Part shown: positions 39,933-44,687 of the stretch, piece after piece
Position numbering within the stretch: the first letter of the stretch is position 1
Layout of the letters: each line of letters starts with the position of its first letter
The notes under the pieces: model-generated
Database searches by the model: none
What the model was told of the DNA's origin: nothing
Seen by the model: the letters and a program-made list of their open reading frames with translations, nothing else
Assembly (NCBI GenBank): GCA_016302405.1
Contig: JAEDNR010000008.1
Coordinates: forward strand, 1-44,687
Direction: 5' to 3'
From: Oscillospiraceae bacterium
GTDB lineage: Bacteria > Bacillota > Clostridia > Oscillospirales > Oscillospiraceae
DNA: 44,687 bases
Program-made: the position numbers and the translations under genes

Positions 39933-40194
39933 AGAACCGCATTTCACGGATGATCCGCTGAATGCTCTTTTCAGACAGGTAGTGGATTTTCGCCAGCTGC
40001 CCTATGGAGATACCACTTTGATGCTGCCGGAGTATTTCCCGGTTGCGCATCAAAAGTGCCTGCTTTGTTTCCGTCCGGCTGCCCCAGTCCTGCTTTCCGG
40101 TTCTGGGAATATAGATACTTTTTCCGCTGACATATTGCTGTATTTCTTCGATCAGCGCCTGCGGCAGAATTTCTTCTGCCCGTAAATAGCTCAT
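39922..40194 (-). CDS. CD3324 family helix-turn-helix protein
   Basis: A probable DNA-binding regulator common in Clostridia. The 90-residue sequence shows the family features: the start SYLRAEEILPQALIEEIQQYVSGKSIYIPR, then WGSRTETKQALLMRNREILRQHQSGISIGQLAKIHYLSEKSIQRIIREMR, which contains a helix-turn-helix (ISIGQLAKIHYLSEKSIQRII). AGGAGG lies 7 bases before the ATG. It is co-transcribed with the DUF1062 gene and preceded by a structured leader with a minigene. Confidence 0.87.
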   Translation of the reverse strand: MSYLRAEEILPQALIEEIQQYVSGKSIYIPRTGKQDWGSRTETKQALLMRNREILRQHQSGISIGQLAKIHYLSEKSIQRIIREMRFYED

Positions 40195-40225
40195 GACAAT
40201 CCTCCTGTTGGTACTTTCGGATCCA

Positions 40226-40265
40226 TCTGAGCTTATGAAAGTGTATTTAAGCTCAGATTACTGAG
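40226..40265 (-). promoter_or_regulatory. Alternative hairpins in the CD3324-gene leader
   Basis: On the minus strand, CTCAG-TAAT-CTGAG (40252-40265) and the perfect 10-bp stem TCTGAGCTTA/TAAGCTCAGA (40226-40257) share bases and exclude each other. The first contains the stop codon of the leader minigene. The layout is like a translation-dependent attenuator. There is no T-run after the second hairpin, so control of translation or mRNA stability is more likely than termination. Confidence 0.5.
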
Positions 40266-40284
40266 CGTTTACATATCTGGTCAT
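40258..40284 (-). CDS. Possible leader minigene, 8 codons
   Basis: A frame reading MTRYVNAQ then stop begins 10 bases after a very good AGGAGGTG, close to the predicted 5' end of the transcript, and ends 60 bases before the CD3324-type gene. Its last codons lie in the hairpin region. The ribosome-binding site is far better than chance would give for such a short frame, which is the main reason to list it. There is no evidence for conservation here. Confidence 0.4.
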   Translation of the reverse strand: MTRYVNAQ

Positions 40285-40311
40285 ACAGAGATTCACCTCC
40301 TATAATTTTCT

Positions 40312-40340
40312 ATTTTAAAACATCCACAGAAAACTCGCAA
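40312..40340 (-). promoter_or_regulatory. Promoter of the CD3324-DUF1062 unit
   Basis: On the minus strand TTGCGA and TAAAAT are separated by 17 bases. Transcription should start just before the AGGAGGTG of the leader minigene. Confidence 0.55.
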
Positions 40341-40400
40341 CCTCATGTTTGTCTGTAACAAAACGTGTTCCAGAACAGTGGGTTTGCTTTCCCGCGGAGC

Positions 40401-40447
40401 AAAAAAGCTATGGGAAGCGCCTTTCCGGCGGCTTCCCATAGCTTTTT
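40401..40447 (-). terminator. Terminator of the cyclic-di-GMP gene pair
   Basis: On the minus strand AAAGCTATGGGAAGC and its exact complement GCTTCCCATAGCTTT enclose about 13 bases and are followed by a T-run. It begins just after the stop of the EAL gene. Confidence 0.9.
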
Positions 40448-40451
40448 CCCT

Positions 40452-42377
40452 TTATGCTTTTTTCTCACCGTTTTCCTTCAGCAGCTCCAGAAGCTTGCCC
40501 CCGTCCAAAGGCCGGGAGAAATAGAAGCCCTGGATCATATCGACGCCCAATTGGGTCACCTTGTCCAGTTCCTCCTTCGTTTCCACGCCTTCTGCCACAG
40601 TCTGATAGCCCAGGGAGCGGCAGACCCGGACGATACCCTCCAGGAGGATGCAGTTGCGTTCATTTTTGCAGATATCCGTCAGCATGGAGCGGTCCATTTT
40701 GATGATGGAGAAAGGAAGCTGCAAAACCGCATTCAGATTGGCATAGCCGGAGCCGAAATCGTCCATACACAGGCCGATTCCCGCCTGCAAAAACTCCCCG
40801 ACCATTTTATACAGAGCTTCCTCATATTCGGTAGCCAGACTCTCCGTGACCTCAATATGGATAAAGGAAGGGTCCACTCCGCTTTCCCGGATAACCCGGA
40901 TCATCTGGTGGCAATACTGCACGTTCAGCAGCTCGGAAGGCGACAGGTTCACCTTTATGTTCCGGATCCCGTGGAGCTTTTCTTTGTTCTCCCGGATAAA
41001 GGCGCAGATTCTGTGCATCTGCAGCAGGCCGATCTGGGTCATACAGTTGGCCCTCTCCGCCACCGCAATAAAGACCTCCGGGGAAATATAACCAAGCTGG
41101 GGGTGCTGCAGGCGGCTCAGGGCCTCCAGAGAAATATACTGCCCCTCCCGGATGGAATACACCGGCTGGTAATGCACGGTAAACTTATCCTCACGGATCG
41201 CCGTGGGCAGGTAATCCTCCACCATCTGCTGGTAGTGGAAGCCCCGTAGGGTCTGGGCGCTGCTCTGGACCACAAAGGAGGATTCCTTCTCCGGCGCCAG
41301 AGAATTCAGGTACTCGATATAGGCAACAACGGACTCGCAGGAACCCATTTCCTCACAGTGCATGATCCCGCTGACCGTCAGGGCAATGGCGGAATCATTC
41401 CCGCCCAGCTGAATGCTTTTCTTGCTGAACTCCTTTGCCGATTCCAGCAGCTGCTCATACTCCCGCAGGGTCTTCACCACCGCCAGGAACTGGCTCCCGC
41501 CGAAGCGGAACACCCAGGTACTGCTTTCCGGGCCCCGCAGCAATGACGCCACCTGCCGCAGGAGGCTGTCCCCCGCTTCGGCACCGTACATCCGGTTGAT
41601 CCGCCGCAGACAGGTCACATCCACGCCGATGCAGTGGAGGGTCCGCCGCCTCGCGATCATGGGCTGCAGGAACTCATGAAAATACTTTCTGTCATAGACC
41701 CCGGTCAAACTGTCCGTATAGCCATAGGGATTGTTGATGGTCAGAAACAGGACGGAAATGCCCAGGGCTATGCCAAAGCTGGTCATGAGAATATCGTTGT
41801 AGATCATCTGGATAACCGCGCAGGTACCCGCCAGCAGCAGAAATTCCCAGATCACCCCCACGGTCTTCCGGCCGAACTGCTTGGCGTAGAAGATGCTTCC
41901 CAAGGCAACGGCACCGACATAGCAAAGGGCCAAAAGGTACATGGAAATATAGAGAGGACCACGGATATAGACGCCCTGCTTTGTTACCGTAAACAGCCAT
42001 CCGTGCCAATGATTGGTAAGGACAACGACTCCCATGACGGTTGCAGGGATACCCGCAATGGACATGCGGCGATACCATCGCTGGTCAGTCAGGTTCCGCA
42101 GCCGGTGGATATAGCCATAGAACGTAATGGGTACCAGAACCTGCAGCAAATACAGGATGACCAGCAGCAATTCCAGCAGAATGTGCAAATTGGGCTTCTC
42201 CATGGAAATCAGGATCGTGCAGATAAAGTCCAGGATCACATCCAGCATGCCGATAATCAGGAAGAACAGAAATGTCTTGCTGTTCCGTTCATCCAGCTTC
42301 CGCTGCCCCAGAAAATGATAGAGGATCAGCAGCAGGAAGATCATGGCGGAAATCAGGAAATTCACATTATATACCAC
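40452..42377 (-). CDS. Membrane GGDEF-EAL protein, likely cyclic-di-GMP phosphodiesterase
   Basis: The 641-residue protein has about seven N-terminal membrane segments (1-215), a degenerate GGDEF domain (about 220-350) and an EAL domain (about 385-640). The cyclase signature is altered to GGSQF at 293-297, so this domain is probably inactive or a GTP sensor. The EAL domain keeps the catalytic pattern: EAL at 418-420, NLSP, EVTES, MDDFGSGYANL, IKMDRSM, AEGVET and QGFYFSRP. The start codon is GTG, with GGGAGG about 8 bases upstream. It follows the GGDEF gene by 16 bases in the same operon. Confidence 0.93.
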   Translation of the reverse strand: MVYNVNFLISAMIFLLLILYHFLGQRKLDERNSKTFLFFLIIGMLDVILDFICTILISMEKPNLHILLELLLVILYLLQVLVPITFYGYIHRLRNLTDQRWYRRMSIAGIPATVMGVVVLTNHWHGWLFTVTKQGVYIRGPLYISMYLLALCYVGAVALGSIFYAKQFGRKTVGVIWEFLLLAGTCAVIQMIYNDILMTSFGIALGISVLFLTINNPYGYTDSLTGVYDRKYFHEFLQPMIARRRTLHCIGVDVTCLRRINRMYGAEAGDSLLRQVASLLRGPESSTWVFRFGGSQFLAVVKTLREYEQLLESAKEFSKKSIQLGGNDSAIALTVSGIMHCEEMGSCESVVAYIEYLNSLAPEKESSFVVQSSAQTLRGFHYQQMVEDYLPTAIREDKFTVHYQPVYSIREGQYISLEALSRLQHPQLGYISPEVFIAVAERANCMTQIGLLQMHRICAFIRENKEKLHGIRNIKVNLSPSELLNVQYCHQMIRVIRESGVDPSFIHIEVTESLATEYEEALYKMVGEFLQAGIGLCMDDFGSGYANLNAVLQLPFSIIKMDRSMLTDICKNERNCILLEGIVRVCRSLGYQTVAEGVETKEELDKVTQLGVDMIQGFYFSRPLDGGKLLELLKENGEKKA

Positions 42378-42393
42378 TGCGCTTCCCTCCCCT

Positions 42394-44055
42394 CTACGGC
42401 ATTCTCTGTTTCATTTTCTTTTTCTCTTCATACATTTGCAGGTCGGCCTCCTGCTTCCAGTCGCTCAGGTTTTTAACCTGGCCGTTTTCGTCCAGCAGCA
42501 TGCTGCTGCCCACCGCCAGCGAAACCCGGATCCGGCGGCCCTGGTTGTAACGCTCCACCGCTTTCCTCAGGCTTTCCCGCCAGTCGGTCTTTTGGCCCCT
42601 GGGGCCCGGAATAACGACACAGAATTCGTCGCCGCCCAGCCGGAAGCAGGCTGCCTCCGGACCAAAGGTCTCTGTCAGGCATTGGGCCGCACCGATAATC
42701 AGCTCGTCCCCCGCCTTGTGCCCGTACTGGTCGTTGACCTCCTTCAGATCGTTCATATCCAGAAAGAGCAGCTCCGCGTCGGCATCCTCCTGCCGGGATT
42801 CCATCATCGCCTGGATGTACTCGTCAAAGCTTCTGCGGTTTTGCAGTCCCGTCATGGAATCCTCCCGGGACAGCCGCTCATAGATCCGAAGCTCCGCTTT
42901 ATAGCGCAGGCTGTCCACCAGCTCCACACACAGGTAACCCATAAGCAGCAGTATAAAGCCCAGGATGCCCAGCTCAAAAATCACACCATAGTAGGAGATC
43001 TCAAACATCCAGTAAAGCACCAGCGCAAGGGTGCCGGCGAAGCCCACCAGGCCAAAGGCCAGCAGAATGATCGCCAGCTGACGTTCCCTGCTTCGCAGAT
43101 ATTCCCGGTGCATCTCTACGGCACCGGTAATGACCCCCGCCGCCAGGAGCACATGGGTGGCAGGCAGCATTTCAATAAACTCCGCCCCGCCCACAGCCCA
43201 CAGGACCGTCTGAACCACGACATTGGCAAAAAAACCGGCAGTGACAAGATGCATGCTGATCCGCTTTTTTATGGAGCCGGTATTGACAACCAGCCGGGCA
43301 AAGGGGATTCCCAGGGTCATAAACGCGTAGAAAGAGATTCCCTCTACCCCGGCTGACATGCGGCTCATATACCGGGCAAGCCCCGAATCGCAGAAACACC
43401 ATACGCTGCACAGGATCAGGAAAACCATCACATCCAGAAACCGCTTGTCCAGCATGTGATTCATGGCAAGATAGACCGATACCCCCATGGAGGCAATGGC
43501 GCACAACAGCATCAGTGCGATCAGCGCAAGGGTAAATCCCTCCGCCGCGATATGATCCAGCAGAACATCTCCGCTGGTGCCAAAGTACACCGGCGGCATT
43601 TCCAGTTCCGGCGCACCGTTGCTGTAATAGGTTATGGAAAGAATGCTGCCGCTGTTCACATCCCGCAGGGTGGCATCACAGTGGATCTTGGAGCGCATCT
43701 GGTCATTGCAGGGAAACGCACTGTCGTCATAGCAATAAACCTTCGTTCCGTCCAGGCTGATCTGTACACGATAGAGGGCGCTCCTTGTGGTTATAGTGCC
43801 GTCAGAGGAAACCGGCAGGTACAGCGTCACCGTACCGTCCTCACCGAAGGGAATCTTCTCCCCCGGGGATACCGGCACCGCGCTGCCCGCTTCCAAACGG
43901 TACCAGCCGGTATCCAGCTCCGTCAGGGAATTCATGGCGGGACGGCCTCCGATACCAAACAGCCGGACAACCGCAAAAATACCGGAGAAAACCACAGCAA
44001 GCACGCATAGCGCCTTGAGGCTGAGCCTTTTTCTCCTGGCAGATAGTTTTTTCAT
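42394..44055 (-). CDS. Membrane diguanylate cyclase (GGDEF)
   Basis: Should make cyclic-di-GMP. The 553-residue protein starts with a membrane anchor (about 12-33) and an extracytoplasmic beta-rich domain (about 40-165), reminiscent of 7TMR-DISM sensor domains. About seven membrane segments follow (170-385), then a cytoplasmic GGDEF domain with SREDSMTGLQNRRSF, LFLDMNDLKEVND and the intact GGDEF at 474-478. The product-inhibition RxxD site five residues before GGDEF is absent, so feedback by this site is unlikely. GAGGTG is 7 bases before the ATG. It leads the operon with the EAL gene. Confidence 0.93.
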   Translation of the reverse strand: MKKLSARRKRLSLKALCVLAVVFSGIFAVVRLFGIGGRPAMNSLTELDTGWYRLEAGSAVPVSPGEKIPFGEDGTVTLYLPVSSDGTITTRSALYRVQISLDGTKVYCYDDSAFPCNDQMRSKIHCDATLRDVNSGSILSITYYSNGAPELEMPPVYFGTSGDVLLDHIAAEGFTLALIALMLLCAIASMGVSVYLAMNHMLDKRFLDVMVFLILCSVWCFCDSGLARYMSRMSAGVEGISFYAFMTLGIPFARLVVNTGSIKKRISMHLVTAGFFANVVVQTVLWAVGGAEFIEMLPATHVLLAAGVITGAVEMHREYLRSRERQLAIILLAFGLVGFAGTLALVLYWMFEISYYGVIFELGILGFILLLMGYLCVELVDSLRYKAELRIYERLSREDSMTGLQNRRSFDEYIQAMMESRQEDADAELLFLDMNDLKEVNDQYGHKAGDELIIGAAQCLTETFGPEAACFRLGGDEFCVVIPGPRGQKTDWRESLRKAVERYNQGRRIRVSLAVGSSMLLDENGQVKNLSDWKQEADLQMYEEKKKMKQRMP

Positions 44056-44217
44056 TGGTTTTCACCTCACCGGGCGGACGACACCCTAACAAGTATCCGC
44101 CAAACGGCACGATCCCCGGGAGAAACACCCATTCCTTCTCCGAAAAACCGCCGTTTTTTTCACTTCTTCCGGCGGGTATCCAGCGCCGCCCACCGGCATA
44201 AATCTGATATTGATGTC

Positions 44218-44246
44218 ATCATAGCACAGGCTTTCCCATTTTTCAA
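44218..44246 (-). promoter_or_regulatory. Promoter of the cyclic-di-GMP operon
   Basis: On the minus strand TTGAAA and TATGAT are separated by 17 bases, with TGTGC before the -10 box. The leader to the first gene is about 155 bases and holds no recognised regulatory RNA. Confidence 0.7.
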
Positions 44247-44439
44247 CAGGATATAGCCTGTATCCTCTGCAAAATTGCCGTCGGAGGAAACAGTTTTCAA
44301 ATCAAGCCGTGCCGCCCAGTCTCAGCCCTTGCTGTTATATTCAATCAGCAAATTGGTAAATTGCAGGCGGGCTGTTTGTTGTATGGTGTGCGGGTGGAAG
44401 CGGTACGCGTCCTTGCCCCCCCGCTTTTATGAGGGGGGT

Positions 44440-44463
44440 GATACCAGTGCGCACACTGGTATC
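44440..44463. repeat. Solo hairpin between G- and C-runs
   Basis: GATACCAGTG and CACTGGTATC form a perfect 10-bp stem with loop CGCA. A seven-C run lies upstream, a six-G run precedes the hairpin directly, and a seven-G run follows. The CCAGTG/CACTGG core resembles the repeat family at 44504, so this may be a lone half-element. Confidence 0.6.
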
Positions 44464-44503
44464 GGGGGGGAGCTCGTATAAGCGGCTGCGTTCCAATTTA
44501 TGT

Positions 44504-44616
44504 GTCATTCCGAACCAGTCCGAAGACTGGTGTGGGAATCCCCCTCGTCATTGAGACCACTTTCTTCTAAAGATGGGGATTGCCACGCCAGGAAAGAGAA
44601 CTGGCTCGCAATGACC
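44504..44616. repeat. Dispersed paired-hairpin repeat, copy 4 (short form)
   Basis: Left hairpin GTCATTCCGAACCAGTC...GACTGGTGTGGGAATCC, right hairpin GGGGATTGCCACGCCAG...CTGGCTCGCAATGACC. The spacer resembles copy 3 (CTCGTCATTGAGACCA, CTAAAGAT). No gene is visible from 44056 to the window end apart from the promoter at 44218-44246. Confidence 0.85.
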
Positions 44617-44687
44617 GGGAATTTGTATCCCCCGGGGCTGTCTCACTAAGGAAAGGTTTCGTCAAATAGCACAAAGAAAAAGAAAGC

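Noticed and set aside
44275..44481. Open frame of 68 codons at the right end
   Set aside because: It crosses G-runs and a hairpin, lacks a ribosome-binding site and resembles no family.

Overview
The window looks like a chromosomal segment of a Gram-positive, GC-rich gut-type Clostridia, most likely Oscillospirales/Ruminococcaceae. The reasons are strong AGGAGG ribosome-binding sites throughout, Firmicute markers (HPr kinase, a SpoVAC sporulation/germination protein, a preQ1-I riboswitch in front of queT, a CD3324-family regulator), fairly high GC, and dispersed palindromic elements of the kind common in that group. The taxon is an inference; there is no rRNA here.

Layout. Positions 1-446 hold only repeats: a nested palindromic element and a run of short hairpins. 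Positions 447-4630 (minus strand) are a nucleoside-salvage operon transcribed tdk-deoC-deoD-(membrane protein)-deoB-cdd. Divergent from it, 4884-7627 is a plus-strand unit of a DUF4349 lipoprotein, a DUF362 protein and a second purine nucleoside phosphorylase, followed by a minus-strand D,D-carboxypeptidase. After a repeat-rich gap comes an overlapping DUF2156/GNAT pair. Positions 11068-21945 are a purine-biosynthesis operon: purE, purF, purM, purN, a stand-alone IMP cyclohydrolase, a stand-alone AICAR formyltransferase, purD, and a single-chain purL. It has its own promoter and a structured 5' leader that ends in a terminator-like hairpin. Positions 22005-24762 are larE-larB-larC, which make and install the nickel-pincer cofactor of lactate-racemase-type enzymes; no larA is in the window.

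Positions 24809-25479 (minus) are queT under a preQ1 riboswitch. Next are a small membrane protein, a LysR regulator divergent from an SNF-type sodium symporter, mannonate dehydratase, a MITE-like element of about 294 bp, a lone spoVAC, an esterase, an HD-domain protein and a LacI-family regulator with its own operator. Then come rpmB, hprK-rluA-type pseudouridine synthase-S51 peptidase, and two tRNA genes (CAU and Trp). Positions 37.8-40.3 kb are a more AT-rich accessory stretch beginning just after the tRNAs: a zeta-toxin-like kinase, an XRE regulator, a ribbon-helix-helix protein, an unknown 79-residue protein, and a CD3324-DUF1062 pair behind a possible leader minigene. The right end is a cyclic-di-GMP pair: a membrane GGDEF cyclase and a membrane GGDEF(degenerate)-EAL phosphodiesterase.

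Together the left half handles purine and deoxynucleoside supply, by salvage and de novo synthesis. The right half is mostly regulation and housekeeping. The less ordinary signals are the purE leader, the CD3324 leader minigene, the inverted repeat over the symporter ribosome-binding site, and three or more repeat families, one of which shows compensatory changes that keep its hairpins intact. Nothing here is unmistakably a new defence or metabolic system.
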